64,000 bases of DNA from Sphingosinicella terrae (GTDB lineage: Bacteria; Pseudomonadota; Alphaproteobacteria; Sphingomonadales; Sphingomonadaceae), in assembly GCF_003347635.1 (NCBI RefSeq), contig NZ_QDFY01000001.1, positions 558,001 through 622,000 of the forward strand. Reading direction: 5' to 3'. Positions 54,747 through 64,000 of this stretch are shown one piece after another; position 1 is the stretch's first letter, and each line of letters opens with the position of its first letter. The position numbers were made by a program, and so were the translations under genes. The notes below the pieces were generated by a model. That model was given only the letters and a program-made list of their open reading frames with translations. It ran no database searches and was not told the origin of the DNA.

Positions 54747-57407
54747 ATGACTTCGACCAACGACATCCGGCGCGGCTTCCTCGACTTTTTCGGGCGCGAA
54801 GGGCATCGCATCGTGCCTTCGGCGCCGCTCGTCCCGCAGAACGACCCGACCCTGATGTTCGTCAATGCGGGCATGGTCCCGTTCAAGAACGTCTTCACCG
54901 GTCAGGAGACGCGGCCTTATTCGACCGCGGTCTCTTCGCAGAAGTGCGTGCGCGCCGGCGGCAAGCATAACGACCTCGACAATGTCGGCTACACCGCGCG
55001 CCACCACACGTTTTTCGAGATGCTGGGGAATTTCTCCTTCGGCGACTATTTCAAGGAACGGGCGATCCTGCTCGCCTGGAACCTGATCACCCGGGAATGG
55101 GGGATCTCGCCCGATCGGCTGACCGCGACCGTCTACCACACGGACGACGAGGCGTTCGATCTGTGGCGGAAGATTGCCGGCCTCCCCGAGAGCCGGATCA
55201 TCCGCATTCCGACCAAGGACAATTTCTGGGCGATGGGCGACAACGGTCCGTGCGGCCCCTGCTCGGAGATCTTCTACGATCATGGCGATCACATCCCCGG
55301 CGGTCCGCCGGGCTCGCCCGACGAGGATGGCGACCGCTTCACCGAGATCTGGAACCTCGTCTTCATGCAGTACGAGCAGGAGGACAACCAGATCGTCCGC
55401 GATCTGCCGCGGCCGTCGATCGACACCGGCATGGGACTGGAGCGGATCGCCGCGGTCATGCAGGGCGTCCACGACAATTACGAGACGGACACGTTCAGGG
55501 CGCTGATCGCCGCCTCGGGCGAGTTCACCCGCACCGCCACCGACGGCGAGCGCAAGGCCAGTCACCGCGTGATCGCCGATCATCTGCGCGCCTCCGGCTT
55601 CCTCATCGCCGACGGCGTCCTGCCGGCGAATGAGGGCCGGGGCTACGTGCTGCGCCGGATCATGCGTCGGGCGATGCGCCACGCCCACATCCTGGGCGCG
55701 GCGGAGCCGCTCATGCACCGGCTGGTGCCGAGCCTCGTCGCCGAGATGGGCGCCGCCTTCCCGGAGCTGGTCCGCGCGCAGCCGCTGATCGAGGAGACGC
55801 TGAAGCTGGAGGAAACCCGATTCCGCCAGACCCTCGACAAGGGGCTGAAGCTGCTCGACGAGGCGACGGCCGCGATGAAGCCGGGCGATACGCTGGCCGG
55901 CGAGGTCGCGTTCAAGCTCTACGACACCTATGGCTTCCCTTATGACCTCACCGAGGACGCGCTGCGCGCGCAGGATCTTGCCGTCGACCGGACCGGCTTC
56001 GATTCCGCCATGGCCGAGCAGAAGAAGGCAGCGCGAGCTGCATGGAAAGGCTCCGGCGCCAAGGCTTCGGAGGAGGTCTGGTTCGACATCGCCGAGGCCG
56101 AAGGTTCGACCGACTTCACCGGCTATGCCGGCCATGATGGCGAGGGTGTCGTCGTCGCGCTCGTCAGGGACGGGGCGCGGGTCGAGCGCGCCGGCGCCGG
56201 TGAGCTGGTCGCGATCGTCACCAACCAGACGCCCTTTTACGGCGAAAGCGGCGGCCAGATGGGCGACACCGGCACGATCACCGGCGAGAAGGGCTTGGCG
56301 GCAGACGTCGAGGACACCTCCAAGCCGCTCGGCCGCCTCCACGCTCATCATGCCGTCATCCGGTCAGGCGAGATCGCCGTCGGCGACGCCGTCCATCTCT
56401 CGGTCGATGCCGAGCGGCGCGCGAAGGTCCGCGCCAACCACAGCGCGACCCATCTCCTGCACGCAGCGCTGCGCCACCGGCTCGGAACCCATGTCACCCA
56501 GAAAGGCAGCCTCGTCGCGCCGGACTATTTCCGGTTCGACTTCTCCCATCCCAAGGCGTTGACCCGCGAGGACGTCGAGGCGATCGAGGCGGAGGTGAAC
56601 CGGCACATCCGCGAGAACGATCCGGTCACTACCCGGCTGATGACCCCGGACGAGGCGATCGCGGCGGGCGCCATGGCGCTCTTCGGCGAGAAATATGGCG
56701 ACGAGGTCCGCGTCCTCTCGATGGGCCGGGGCGAAGAGGCCAGCTACTCGGTCGAGCTTTGCGGCGGCACCCATGTCGGCGCGCTCGGAGACATCCAGCT
56801 GTTCAAGATCGTCGGCGAGAGCGCGGTCGCGGCGGGCGTGCGCCGGATCGAGGCGCTGACCGGGGAGGCGGCACGGCGCTGGCTGACCGCGCGCGAGGAC
56901 AAGCTCAAGGAGGCGGCGGCTGCGCTCAAGTCCGCGCCCGAGGAGGTGCCGGCCCGGGTCGCCGCCCTGGTCGAGGAAAGGCGCCGGCTCGAGCGCGAGC
57001 TCGCCGAGGCCAAGAAGGCGCTGGCGCTCGGCGGCGGCGGCAGGGCCGAGGCGGCAGGGCCCGAACAGGTCGGCGGCCACGGCTTCATCGGTCAGGTCCT
57101 GGACGGCATGGATCCCAAGGGCCTTCGCGGCCTGGTCGACGAGGCCAAGAAACGGGTCGGCTCGGGCGTCGTGGCGATGGTCGCTGTCAATGAGGGCCGC
57201 GCCAGCATCGCCGTCGGCGTCACCGACGACCTGACCGGCACCCGCAACGCCGTCGATCTCGTCCGCAAGGCGGTCGAGGCGGTCGGCGGCCAGGGCGGCG
57301 GTGGCCGTCCGGACATGGCCCAGGGCGGCGGCCCCGACGGCGGCAGGGCGGTCGAGGCGCTCGCCGCGATCCGGACGATGCTCGAGATGGAGACAGTGGC
57401 AGCCTGA
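54747..57407 (+). CDS. alaS: Alanyl-tRNA synthetase
   Basis: Charges tRNA-Ala and edits mischarged Ser or Gly. The 886-residue protein has the aminoacylation core ([20 protein letters not shown], about 10-460), a tRNA-recognition helical region, the editing domain with [13 protein letters not shown] (zinc/editing HxxxH) and CGGTHV, and the C-terminal coiled coil plus C-Ala domain ending with a Gly-rich RPDMAQGGG. Length and all motifs fit a full bacterial AlaRS. The ATG is at 54747 and the upstream region is shared with the divergent propeller gene. A 694-residue frame on the opposite strand is a shadow. Confidence 0.97.
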   Translation: MTSTNDIRRGFLDFFGREGHRIVPSAPLVPQNDPTLMFVNAGMVPFKNVFTGQETRPYSTAVSSQKCVRAGGKHNDLDNVGYTARHHTFFEMLGNFSFGDYFKERAILLAWNLITREWGISPDRLTATVYHTDDEAFDLWRKIAGLPESRIIRIPTKDNFWAMGDNGPCGPCSEIFYDHGDHIPGGPPGSPDEDGDRFTEIWNLVFMQYEQEDNQIVRDLPRPSIDTGMGLERIAAVMQGVHDNYETDTFRALIAASGEFTRTATDGERKASHRVIADHLRASGFLIADGVLPANEGRGYVLRRIMRRAMRHAHILGAAEPLMHRLVPSLVAEMGAAFPELVRAQPLIEETLKLEETRFRQTLDKGLKLLDEATAAMKPGDTLAGEVAFKLYDTYGFPYDLTEDALRAQDLAVDRTGFDSAMAEQKKAARAAWKGSGAKASEEVWFDIAEAEGSTDFTGYAGHDGEGVVVALVRDGARVERAGAGELVAIVTNQTPFYGESGGQMGDTGTITGEKGLAADVEDTSKPLGRLHAHHAVIRSGEIAVGDAVHLSVDAERRAKVRANHSATHLLHAALRHRLGTHVTQKGSLVAPDYFRFDFSHPKALTREDVEAIEAEVNRHIRENDPVTTRLMTPDEAIAAGAMALFGEKYGDEVRVLSMGRGEEASYSVELCGGTHVGALGDIQLFKIVGESAVAAGVRRIEALTGEAARRWLTAREDKLKEAAAALKSAPEEVPARVAALVEERRRLERELAEAKKALALGGGGRAEAAGPEQVGGHGFIGQVLDGMDPKGLRGLVDEAKKRVGSGVVAMVAVNEGRASIAVGVTDDLTGTRNAVDLVRKAVEAVGGQGGGGRPDMAQGGGPDGGRAVEALAAIRTMLEMETVAA

Positions 57408-57489
57408 TGTCCCTAAGGCGTGCCGCAGACCGCATCGTTGACGCGTCAGACCAGCCGCGTCCGCGACGGTGCGCTGAGGGCGCCTCGAG

Positions 57490-57954
57490 TTGAGCCGACG
57501 GAGCCGGATCGTTGCGGGGTCGATCGGACTTGCCTTCTGGTCCGGCCTCTTTGGCATTGGGCACCTTTCCCGCTGGACCGAGATTAGTCACCACTGCGGG
57601 GGCGAGACGGCAGGCGCGTGTTTCCGAGATGGCCTTCCGCTTGAGCTCGTCTTCTGGCCGATCTTGCTCTTGCTGACCTACCCCTTCGCGCGCTTCGCCT
57701 TCGCCGCATTCGGCCCCGTTGCGCTGGATCCTGACCGACGAAGCTTCTGGAACGACGATATGTCGCCCGTCCTGGAAGGCCTTGCGCTGTTTGGCTTGGC
57801 AATATCGGCTTGGCAGTTGTTCCGCCTGCCCGACTATCTACCGACCTACCACTTCTTCCACTTCTATTGGCTCGGCTTCGCCATGTGGTTTGCGGCCGCG
57901 AGTTTTTCGGCACGGCTGCGTCATAGGCGGTTTCAGGAATGGTGTGAGAGGTGA
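57490..57954 (+). CDS. Unknown multipass membrane protein
   Basis: A 154-residue protein with four hydrophobic segments (about 7-24, 51-73, 92-110 and 121-140; for example LPLELVFWPILLLLTYPFAR and YHFFHFYWLGFAMWFAAASF). Aromatic-rich helix 4 and a CGGETAGAC loop between helices 1 and 2 are notable. It starts at a TTG (57490) with no clear ribosome-binding site, so the start is uncertain. GC content looks slightly lower than neighbouring genes. It lies 82 bases after alaS in the same direction and converges with the KefB-type gene. No family recognised. Confidence 0.6.
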   Translation: MSRRSRIVAGSIGLAFWSGLFGIGHLSRWTEISHHCGGETAGACFRDGLPLELVFWPILLLLTYPFARFAFAAFGPVALDPDRRSFWNDDMSPVLEGLALFGLAISAWQLFRLPDYLPTYHFFHFYWLGFAMWFAAASFSARLRHRRFQEWCER

Positions 57955-58018
57955 ACGGCTTCCTCGGGATTAGCGTGTCCGCCACCTGCGGAGAAGCAAG
58001 CCGAGTGGGTTCATCGCT

Positions 58019-59821
58019 CTAGGCGGCGACCTCGGGTTCGTTCTTGCCGAGGCGGTCGCGCAGGCGCTGGCCGCGCTGCGGGGGCGCCTCCGCCATCTGC
58101 CCCATCTCCATGATCTGCTGACGCAGCTCCGCCCGCTTCTCGTGGATCGAGGCGATGACCGGGCCCATCGCGATACCGAGATCGACGAGCACCGCCTCGG
58201 ACAGCTGCAGCGAGGATTCGAGCGTTTCAGGCACCGCGTCGCTGGCGCCCGCCTTGTAGAGTTCGGCGGCATGCTCTGCGTCGCGGGCACGGGCAACGAT
58301 GGTGAGCCCCGGGCACCAGCTGCGCACCTTGCGGACCAGCCGGACCACCTGGACGGGATCGTCCATGGTGAGGATCAGGGCGCTCGCGTGACCGAGATTG
58401 AGCCGGTCGAGGAAATCGGGGCGCGAGGCGTCGCCGAAGATCATCGGAAAGCCCTCGCGCCGGGCCGCGGTCACGGCATCGATGTTCGAATCGATGGCGA
58501 CGTAGGGACGGCCATGGACCGAAAGCATCTCGGCGACGAGGCGTCCGACGCGGCCGAAGCCCAGGATGACCGCGCGCGGCTCCTCCCGTGAAGGCGCGAG
58601 CGAAATGCCGCCGCCGCCGTCGCCCTCGATCTGGCGCCCGGCGAAACGGCCGAGCTTGGCGAGGAGCGGCGTCAATGTGAGGCCCATCGCGGTGACGATC
58701 TGCCAGAAGCCGGCAATGTCACGGCCGATCAGTCCGGCCGCGGCCGCGGCGGCAAGCACGATCAGCGTCGTCTCCGACGGCGAGGCCATGAGCAGGCTGA
58801 CCTCGGCCGCCACCGCCCGACGTGAACCGCCGAGCCGCATCAGCAGGAAGGCGGTGACGGCGGTCTTGGCGAGCATGACGCCGACGAGGGCGAGCAGGAG
58901 CTGCGGCCAGGCGCCGAGGATGAAGCGCAGATCGAGGCTCATGCCGACGCTGATCAGGAACACGCCGAGGCCCAGGCCGCGGAACGGCGCGGTCACGATC
59001 TCGACCTCGCCATGATATTCGGTCTCGGCGATGAGGATCCCGGCGATCAGTGCGCCGACGATCGGCGACAGGCCGGCGGCGGCGGTGGCCAGGCTCGCGG
59101 TAATGACGACCAGCAGGCTGATCGACAGGAACATTTCGGGGCTCTTGGTGCGCGCGGCCTGGGCGAACAGGCGCGGCAGCAGGATCCGGCCGAGAACGAG
59201 CATGGCGACGACCACGGCGCCGCCGACGATCAATGTGGTGACCAGACCCGAGACGGGGTCGCCCTGCTGGCGCGGCGCCAGCGCTCCGAGGCCGAAGATG
59301 ATCGGCACGATCGCCAGATCCTCGAACAGCAGCATGGCGAAGGCGGATCGCCCGACCGGGCTCGAGGTGCCGACCAGCGGCAGCACGACGGCAGTCGAGG
59401 AGAGGGCAAGGGCGAGGCCGAGCGCGATCGATCCGGTCCAGCTGGTACCGAGCAGGTGGATGGAGACGCCGATCAGCGCGGCGCCGAACACCAGTTCGGC
59501 GGCGCCGACCCCGAAGACGAGACGGCGCATCCCCCACAGGCGGCGGAAGGACAGTTCGAGCCCGATCGCGAAGAGCAGCATGATGATGCCGAGCTCGGCA
59601 AATGGCTCGATCGCCTCCGGGTTGGAGATGGTGAGGAAGCGCAGCCACGGCGTCTCCGCCGCCATCGCGCCGAGGCCGGAAGGACCGACCAGGATCCCGA
59701 CGAGAATGAAGCCGATGACCGGGCTGATCCGGACCCGGGCGAAGGTCGGGATGACGATTCCGGCCGCCCCCAGCACGACGAGGGCGTCGCTGAGGCCGGA
59801 AGCGCTGAATTCGGTCGACAT
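58019..59821 (-). CDS. KefB-type monovalent cation:proton antiporter
   Basis: A 600-residue CPA2-family antiporter with twelve to thirteen membrane helices (about 10-385; for example GFILVGILVGPSGLGAM) and a cytoplasmic RCK/TrkA-N domain (about 400-540) starting RAVILGFGRVGRLVAEML, the GxGxxG NAD-type site, then a helical tail. It resembles KefB/KefC, which release K+ in exchange for H+ under electrophile stress, gated by glutathione through KefF/KefG; no such ancillary subunit is adjacent. The presence of a GST gene 14 kb away is coincidental for this purpose. ATG is at 59821. The NTF2-like gene lies 67 bases upstream. Confidence 0.9.
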   Translation of the reverse strand: MSTEFSASGLSDALVVLGAAGIVIPTFARVRISPVIGFILVGILVGPSGLGAMAAETPWLRFLTISNPEAIEPFAELGIIMLLFAIGLELSFRRLWGMRRLVFGVGAAELVFGAALIGVSIHLLGTSWTGSIALGLALALSSTAVVLPLVGTSSPVGRSAFAMLLFEDLAIVPIIFGLGALAPRQQGDPVSGLVTTLIVGGAVVVAMLVLGRILLPRLFAQAARTKSPEMFLSISLLVVITASLATAAAGLSPIVGALIAGILIAETEYHGEVEIVTAPFRGLGLGVFLISVGMSLDLRFILGAWPQLLLALVGVMLAKTAVTAFLLMRLGGSRRAVAAEVSLLMASPSETTLIVLAAAAAAGLIGRDIAGFWQIVTAMGLTLTPLLAKLGRFAGRQIEGDGGGGISLAPSREEPRAVILGFGRVGRLVAEMLSVHGRPYVAIDSNIDAVTAARREGFPMIFGDASRPDFLDRLNLGHASALILTMDDPVQVVRLVRKVRSWCPGLTIVARARDAEHAAELYKAGASDAVPETLESSLQLSEAVLVDLGIAMGPVIASIHEKRAELRQQIMEMGQMAEAPPQRGQRLRDRLGKNEPEVAA

Positions 59822-59888
59822 GATACCTTTATGCAGGAAGTCGGCCTGTTGTCAGCCTTTTTGGGCCCGACGAACGGACCCAGTATGG

Positions 59889-60353
59889 CTAGAACATCGG
59901 GTGCGGATTCGCCGACTGCTCCGGGACGGCCTGGATGACGTCCCAATGCTCGACGATCTTCCCGTTCTCTAGCCGGAGGATGTCGACAATGGCGAAGCCG
60001 CGGTCCTGCGGATTCTGCCTGGCGCGGACATGGACCGCGGCGAGATCGCCGTCGACGATGATCCGATGCACTTCGCGCACTGCGTCGGGCTGGCTCGCGA
60101 AATAGGGCTCGAGCGCGGCGATGGCGGCGGCGCGGCCGTCGGGCGCCAGCGGATTGTGCTGGATATAGTCCTCGTGGACATAGGTCCCGAACGCCTCGCG
60201 GACACGTCCCTGGCGGTAGAAGAGATCGATGAATCCTTCGACGATCTGGCGGTTGGTGAGGGCCGACGCCTCGGCCGCCTGTCCCGCTGCCGGCGTTGCC
60301 GTCGGGGCCGCCAGCGCGAGCGCCAGGACCACATATGCCAGTCTCAGCTTCAT
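59889..60353 (-). CDS. Exported NTF2/SnoaL-like protein
   Basis: A 154-residue protein with a signal peptide (MKLRLAYVVLALALAAPTAT, cleavage near AAGQA) and an NTF2-like cone fold (about 35-150): IVEGFIDLFYRQGRVREAFG, YVHEDYIQHNPLAPDG, HRIIVDGDLAAVHVRA and IVEHWDVIQAVPE. Members of this SnoaL-like subgroup have broad roles, from polyketide cyclisation to ligand binding, so function cannot be assigned. ATG 60353 has GGGGA upstream. Lies between the palindromic repeat and the KefB-type gene. Confidence 0.85.
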   Translation of the reverse strand: MKLRLAYVVLALALAAPTATPAAGQAAEASALTNRQIVEGFIDLFYRQGRVREAFGTYVHEDYIQHNPLAPDGRAAAIAALEPYFASQPDAVREVHRIIVDGDLAAVHVRARQNPQDRGFAIVDILRLENGKIVEHWDVIQAVPEQSANPHPMF

Positions 60354-60429
60354 CTTCCCCTCCCTGCGCCGATTGCGCGCAAAGAGTGCAGGGAGTCGGG
60401 GAGGAGGGCAAGGGGCACCCCGCTCCCAT

Positions 60430-60540
60430 GCGGGAGAGGGGCAAGGGTGAGGGAAGCGGCAGGCGGGCGGCGTCGGCCGCCGCCGATCGGCTACAACTTC
60501 ATTCCCTCACCCTGCGGCTTCGCCGCTGTCCCTCTCCCGC
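60430..60540. repeat. Intergenic palindromic repeat
   Basis: A GCGGGAGAGGG / CCCTCTCCCGC pair (60430-60440 and 60530-60540) encloses a second pair, AAGGGTGAGGGAA (60443-60455) / TTCCCTCACCCT (60502-60513), and a small hairpin GCGGC-TTC-GCCGC (60514-60526). Sequence of this CCCTCTCCCGC type occurs as dispersed intergenic repeats in many alphaproteobacteria. It lies between icd and the NTF2-like gene, both on the minus strand, and could end icd transcription. Confidence 0.75.
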
Positions 60541-60560
60541 GAGTGGAGAAAGAGAGGAGG

Positions 60561-61781
60561 CTAAGCCCAGTTGCCCATCGCCTTTTCGAGATTGGCTCGG
60601 ATCGCCTCGAAGAACTGCTCGGTCGTCATCCAGCTTTGGTCGGGGCCGATCAGGATGGCGAGATCCTTCGTCATCTGGCCCTGCTCGACCGTCTCGATGC
60701 AGACCCGCTCGAGCGTCTCGGCGAAGCGCACCACATCGGGCGTCTCGTCGAAGCGGCCGCGATATTTGAGGCCGCCGGTCCAGGCGAAGATCGAGGCGAT
60801 CGGGTTTGTCGAGGTCGCCTTGCCCTGCTGGTGCATGCGATAATGGCGGGTGACCGTGCCGTGAGCGGCCTCGGCCTCGACCGTCTTGCCGTCCGGCGTC
60901 ATCAGGATCGAGGTCATCAGGCCCAGCGAGCCGAAGCCTTGAGCGACCTGGTCGGACTGGACGTCGCCGTCATAATTCTTGCAGGCCCAGACGAACTTGC
61001 CGCTCCACTTGAGCGCGCTCGCCACCATGTCGTCGATCAGCCGATGCTGATATTCGATGCCGGCTTCCTTGAAGCGGTCCTTGAACTCCGCCTCGTAAAT
61101 CTCTTCGAACAGGTCCTTGAAGCGGCCGTCATAGGCCTTGAGGATGGTATTCTTGGTCGACAGGTAGACCGGCCAGCCGCGAAGCAGCCCGTAATTGAGG
61201 CAGGCATGGGCGAAGTCGCGGATCGACTCGTCGAGATTGTACATGCCCATGGCGACGCCGGACCCGGGGAAGTCGAACACTTCGTGCTCGATCTCCTGGC
61301 CGTCCTCGCCGGTCCACTTCATGGTCAGCTTGCCGGGGCCCGGCACGAGGAAGTCGGTCGCCTTGTACTGGTCGCCGAAGGCGTGGCGGCCGACCACGAT
61401 CGGATCGGTCCAGCCGGGGATGAGCCGCGGCACGTTGTCGATGACGATCGGCTCACGGAAGACGACGCCGCCGAGGATGTTGCGGATCGTGCCGTTGGGC
61501 GAGCGCCACATCTTCTTGAGGCCGAATTCCTCGACCCGGGCCTCGTCCGGCGTGATCGTGGCGCACTTCACGCCGACGCCATGCTTCTTGATCGCTTCGG
61601 CCGATTCGACGGTGATTCGGTCGTCCGTCTCGTCGCGCTTCTCGACGCCGAGATCGAAATAGATGAGATCGACGTCGAGATAGGGCAGGATCAGCCGTTC
61701 GCGGATCCACTGCCAGATGATGCGGGTCATCTCGTCGCCGTCGAGCTCGACGACCGGGTTCTTCACCTTGATCTTCGCCAT
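60561..61781 (-). CDS. icd: NADP-dependent isocitrate dehydrogenase
   Basis: Oxidative decarboxylation of isocitrate to 2-oxoglutarate in the TCA cycle. The 406-residue homodimeric type (IDH II, eukaryote-like) opens [20 protein letters not shown] and has the isocitrate-binding [12 protein letters not shown], the YKATDF site, and the metal-binding Asp in [27 protein letters not shown] is the NADP-type cofactor segment. It is divergent from psd with a 280-base intergenic region; expression signals are not clear there. The palindromic repeat after its stop may terminate it. Confidence 0.96.
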   Translation of the reverse strand: MAKIKVKNPVVELDGDEMTRIIWQWIRERLILPYLDVDLIYFDLGVEKRDETDDRITVESAEAIKKHGVGVKCATITPDEARVEEFGLKKMWRSPNGTIRNILGGVVFREPIVIDNVPRLIPGWTDPIVVGRHAFGDQYKATDFLVPGPGKLTMKWTGEDGQEIEHEVFDFPGSGVAMGMYNLDESIRDFAHACLNYGLLRGWPVYLSTKNTILKAYDGRFKDLFEEIYEAEFKDRFKEAGIEYQHRLIDDMVASALKWSGKFVWACKNYDGDVQSDQVAQGFGSLGLMTSILMTPDGKTVEAEAAHGTVTRHYRMHQQGKATSTNPIASIFAWTGGLKYRGRFDETPDVVRFAETLERVCIETVEQGQMTKDLAILIGPDQSWMTTEQFFEAIRANLEKAMGNWA

Positions 61782-61900
61782 GTGGGAGATGCGCTTTCCT
61801 GCCTTGGGTTGTGTGGGGCGCGTGTAGGCGGTGAGGACGGCGGGATCAACCGAGGGCCCCGAGCGTAGTTGTTTGGCTTCGCCCCTCCGCCTAGTGCGCC

Positions 61901-61920
61901 TGCGCGATCGAAGTCGCGCA
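61901..61920. promoter_or_regulatory. Inverted repeat in icd/psd divergent region
   Basis: TGCGCGA-TCGAAG-TCGCGCA is an exact 7-base dyad with a 6-base spacer, 120 bases from icd and 143 from psd. It could be an operator or an RNA hairpin; nothing else in the gap (61782-62062) was identified. Confidence 0.35.
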
Positions 61921-62062
61921 GCTCGCTCTAGTCCCCTGTTCTCGCATCGTTGTTGGAGAAAAGGATCGGATCTCGGTGTCCCCGGACATCGCTATGGACC
62001 TCGGGCGGGCCATAGCCGATTCATGGTTCCCACTTTTCCGCACGATGTTCTAAAGGTCTCCC

Positions 62063-62800
62063 ATGACATCGCTGGAAAAGCCCGATCTGGTTACTACCAA
62101 CGTCCGGTATCGGATGCCGAGCGTCCACCCCGAGGGCCGCAAGTTCGTCGTCGTCGCCGCGGCCATCGCCGTCCTGTTCTGGTGGATCATCGACTGGGAC
62201 GTGGTCGGGTGGCTCGCCGCCGGCCTGACGTTGTGGACCGCCGCCTTCTTCCGCGATCCGATCCGGACGACGCCGACGGGGGAGGGGCTGATCGTCGCAC
62301 CGGCGGACGGGCTGGTGACGATGATCGCCACGGTGCCGCCGCCGCGCGAGCTGATCGGGGAGGACGGGCTCGCCGACGAACCGATGATCCGCGTGTCGAT
62401 CTTCATGAGCGTCTTCGACGTCCACATCAACCGATCGCCGATCAGCGGGACGATCACCCGCGTCGTCTATATCGCCGGCAAGTTCCTCAACGCCGATCTC
62501 GACAAGGCGAGCGAGGACAATGAGCGCCAGCACATCCTCGTCCAGGGGGAGAAGGGCGACAAGGTGGCCTTCACCCAGATCGCCGGATTGGTGGCCCGTC
62601 GAATCGTGCCGTGGATCAAGACCGGCGACCGCGTGGTCGCCGGGCAGCGGGTCGGGCTGATCCGCTTCGGCAGCCGCGTCGACGTCTATCTCCCGTCGGG
62701 TACGTCCTCGCAGGTCCTGCTCGGCCAGCGCACCGTCGCCGGGGAGACGATCATCGCCAGGCTCGGCGTTTCCGAGCTGATCGAAGGCGTCGCCCAGTGA
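62063..62800 (+). CDS. psd: Phosphatidylserine decarboxylase
   Basis: Converts phosphatidylserine to phosphatidylethanolamine with a pyruvoyl cofactor made by self-cleavage. The 245-residue short-form protein has an N-terminal membrane stretch (about 25-60, [20 protein letters not shown]), [16 protein letters not shown] and the cleavage site [11 protein letters not shown], where the chain breaks between Gly203 and Ser204. The first seven residues before the ATG have no ribosome-binding site other than AAAGG. The pssA start overlaps the psd stop (GTGA), coupling synthesis of both enzymes of the pathway. Confidence 0.95.
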   Translation: MTSLEKPDLVTTNVRYRMPSVHPEGRKFVVVAAAIAVLFWWIIDWDVVGWLAAGLTLWTAAFFRDPIRTTPTGEGLIVAPADGLVTMIATVPPPRELIGEDGLADEPMIRVSIFMSVFDVHINRSPISGTITRVVYIAGKFLNADLDKASEDNERQHILVQGEKGDKVAFTQIAGLVARRIVPWIKTGDRVVAGQRVGLIRFGSRVDVYLPSGTSSQVLLGQRTVAGETIIARLGVSELIEGVAQ

Positions 62801-63681
62801 GCATGCCACCGCGGGATACGGAACGTCGTGGCATCCCGCTGCGCGCCGTCGCGCCCAACGCCGTCACCGCGCTCGCCTTGTGCTCGGGGCTGACGGCGAT
62901 CCGCTATGCGATCTCGGCAGACTGGGAGCGCGCGATCCTGTTCGTGGTCGTCGCCGCCGTCCTCGACGGCATGGACGGCCGGATCGCCCGGATGCTCAAG
63001 GGGCAGAGCCGCTTCGGCGCCGAGCTCGACTCGCTTTCGGACGTCATCGCCTTCGGTGTCTCGCCGGCGCTCATCCTCCATCTGTGGTCACTCCAGCACT
63101 GGCCGCGGTTCGGCTGGGTGTTCGCGCTCGCTTATGCCGTGTGCATGGCCCTACGGCTCGCCCGCTTCAACGCGCGCATCGATGCCGAAGACCAGCCCCA
63201 CAAATCCGCCGGGTTCCTGACAGGCGTGCCGGCACCGGCCGGGGCGGGCCTGCTGCTGCTTCCGGTCTATCTCTGGCTCGCCAGCGACCGTAGCTGGACG
63301 TGGCTCCAGGATTACCGGCTGGTCGCGCCCTGGGCCGCCCTCGTCGCCTTCCTCGTCATCTCGAGCGTCGCCACCTTCTCCTGGACCTCGCTGCGGCTGC
63401 GGCGCAACGTCAGGCTCGAGGCGATCGTCGTCATCGCCTTGTTCGGAGGCCTGCTGTTCACCGCGCCGTGGCATGCGCTCAGCGCGGCGGCCTTCCTCTA
63501 TCTTGCCCTGATCCCCTTCAGCCTCGCCAGCTATGCCCGGGTCAGGCGGCTGCGCGCCGCGGCAGCGAGTTCGTCAGCGGCTTCGCCGTCGCCCGCCGCG
63601 CCGCCCGTGGACGCGGCGCCGGTCGCGCCGGACTCCGTGGATAAGCCAGCGCCGCGACGATCGCCCCCCAATGCGCCCTGA
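62797..63681 (+). CDS. pssA: CDP-diacylglycerol-serine O-phosphatidyltransferase
   Basis: Makes phosphatidylserine from CDP-diacylglycerol and serine, the substrate for psd. The 294-residue membrane protein has the CDP-alcohol phosphotransferase motif [19 protein letters not shown] (DGx2ARx8Gx3Dx3D, from Asp60) and about seven to eight helices. GTG 62797 overlaps the psd stop and has GAAGG nine bases upstream; ATG 62803 is an alternative. The last 45 residues (from about 250) are a low-complexity Ala/Ser/Pro tail, the region that overlaps the antisense small ORF. Confidence 0.94.
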   Translation: MSMPPRDTERRGIPLRAVAPNAVTALALCSGLTAIRYAISADWERAILFVVVAAVLDGMDGRIARMLKGQSRFGAELDSLSDVIAFGVSPALILHLWSLQHWPRFGWVFALAYAVCMALRLARFNARIDAEDQPHKSAGFLTGVPAPAGAGLLLLPVYLWLASDRSWTWLQDYRLVAPWAALVAFLVISSVATFSWTSLRLRRNVRLEAIVVIALFGGLLFTAPWHALSAAAFLYLALIPFSLASYARVRRLRAAAASSSAASPSPAAPPVDAAPVAPDSVDKPAPRRSPPNAP

Positions 63682-63754
63682 GCATCTGCTCGGCGACGAA
63701 GCCGAGCGCGACCAGCAGGCCCGAGAAGAACAGGATAGAGGCGAGATGGGCCAC
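63542..63754 (-). CDS. Small membrane protein, antisense to pssA tail
   Basis: A possible 70-residue protein starting at GTG 63752-63754. It has a ribosome-binding site, GAAGGAG, seven bases upstream, the best such signal among small ORFs here, and an N-terminal membrane helix (about 3-22, HLASILFFSGLLVALGFVAE) followed by an Arg/Pro/Ala-rich basic tail. It overlaps the last 140 bases of pssA on the other strand, where the PssA tail is low complexity; each could be the relaxed one. No family known. Evidence is ribosome-binding site plus hydrophobic profile; it needs expression data. Confidence 0.5.
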   Translation of the reverse strand: MAHLASILFFSGLLVALGFVAEQMLRAHWGAIVAALAYPRSPARPAPRPRAARRATAKPLTNSLPRRAAA

Positions 63755-63828
63755 CGGAAATCTCCTTCAAAGTCAGCGTGTTGAAACTGCTCAGCAGGCC
63801 TTTTGGTCCGCCCGCACCCTGAATTAAC

Positions 63829-63857
63829 AGAATGTTCACCTTTTGTTCGCTTGTCAA
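63829..63857 (-). promoter_or_regulatory. Candidate promoter for the small antisense gene
   Basis: On the minus strand a perfect TTGACA (63857 to 63852) is followed after 17 bases by CATTCT (63834 to 63829), a three-of-six -10 match. It points toward the small gene and begins about 100 bases upstream of its start. Confidence 0.3.
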
Positions 63858-64000
63858 GCGGAACGTGAAACCTCGCCTGACACGGGCCGCCGGGGGTGAA
63901 GTGGGCCGATGAGAACCACTTCTTAACGGCGCTCGGGCAACCTTTGGCGCGGATGAAGCGCGACAGTCGCGGCCACGTGCGACGCGCCGGGACGTCCGCA
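63858..64000. other. Right-hand edge, no gene supported
   Basis: No supported coding sequence. An ATG at 63953 opens a frame to the window edge (MKRDSRGHVRRAGTSA) that could begin a gene continuing to the right, but 16 codons are too few to judge, and no ribosome-binding site stands out. Confidence 0.3.

Overview
The window is high-GC, densely packed bacterial chromosome with nearly every gene recognisable. The gene set and order (lptD-surA-pdxA-ksgA; purMN next to a DUF2066-like gene, hdaA, ppk and ppx; dapA-smpB; a CckA-like hybrid kinase beside recA; psd-pssA) plus an alphaproteobacterial GTTC-N7-GTTC SOS box at recA point to an alphaproteobacterium, most likely of the Sphingomonadales. 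That assignment is an inference from content and order; there is no rRNA gene in the window. GTG and TTG starts and 4- to 8-base gene overlaps are common.

Layout. 1-2.9 kb: the 3' part of guaB, rsmB and a TPR protein. 2.9-8.3 kb (minus): the outer-membrane/translation operon lptD-surA-pdxA-ksgA. 8.5-11.3 kb: leucyl aminopeptidase, an exported protein of unknown function with a TonB-receptor-like N-terminus, and ndk. 11.3-13.7 kb (minus): purM-purN and a membrane-anchored protein, coupled by 8-base overlaps. 13.8-19.3 kb: DUF2066-like protein, HdaA (DnaA inactivation), Ppk1 and Ppx. 19.4-20.9 kb (minus): rnd and an I78-type inhibitor. 21-23.7 kb: aspS and a second, PPK2-type polyphosphate kinase. 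23.8-31.5 kb is the least conserved part: small lipoprotein, winged-helix regulator, epoxide hydrolase, GST, Lrp/AsnC regulator, membrane AraC regulator, CPBP protease, SH3-like secreted protein, a small exported protein and an LD-carboxypeptidase.

31.7-43.3 kb: greB and a lytic transglycosylase (minus), then dapA, smpB, a DUF2062 protein, an M13 peptidase, the CckA-like kinase, a single-domain receiver, an alpha/beta hydrolase and recA. 43.4-54.7 kb: Bcr/CflA-type MFS pump, GST, LysE exporter, two tandem DAACS symporters, an EF-G-like GTPase lacking the catalytic histidine, a hotdog-like protein, a GH8 exo-oligoxylanase-like enzyme, and a cytochrome c/beta-propeller pair. 54.7-64 kb: alaS, an unknown membrane protein, a KefB-type antiporter, an NTF2-like protein, icd, psd-pssA and a small membrane ORF antisense to the pssA tail.

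No mobile element, prophage, CRISPR array, tRNA or rRNA gene was seen. No stretch longer than 300 bases lacks a gene; the longest gap is the icd/psd divergent region (about 280 bases). No convincing new multi-gene defence or mobile system was found. The most interesting items are the EF-G paralogue, the TonB-box-like exported protein, the propeller/cytochrome pair, the polyphosphate/DnaA-control operon, the Asn-substituted symporter motifs and the small antisense gene.
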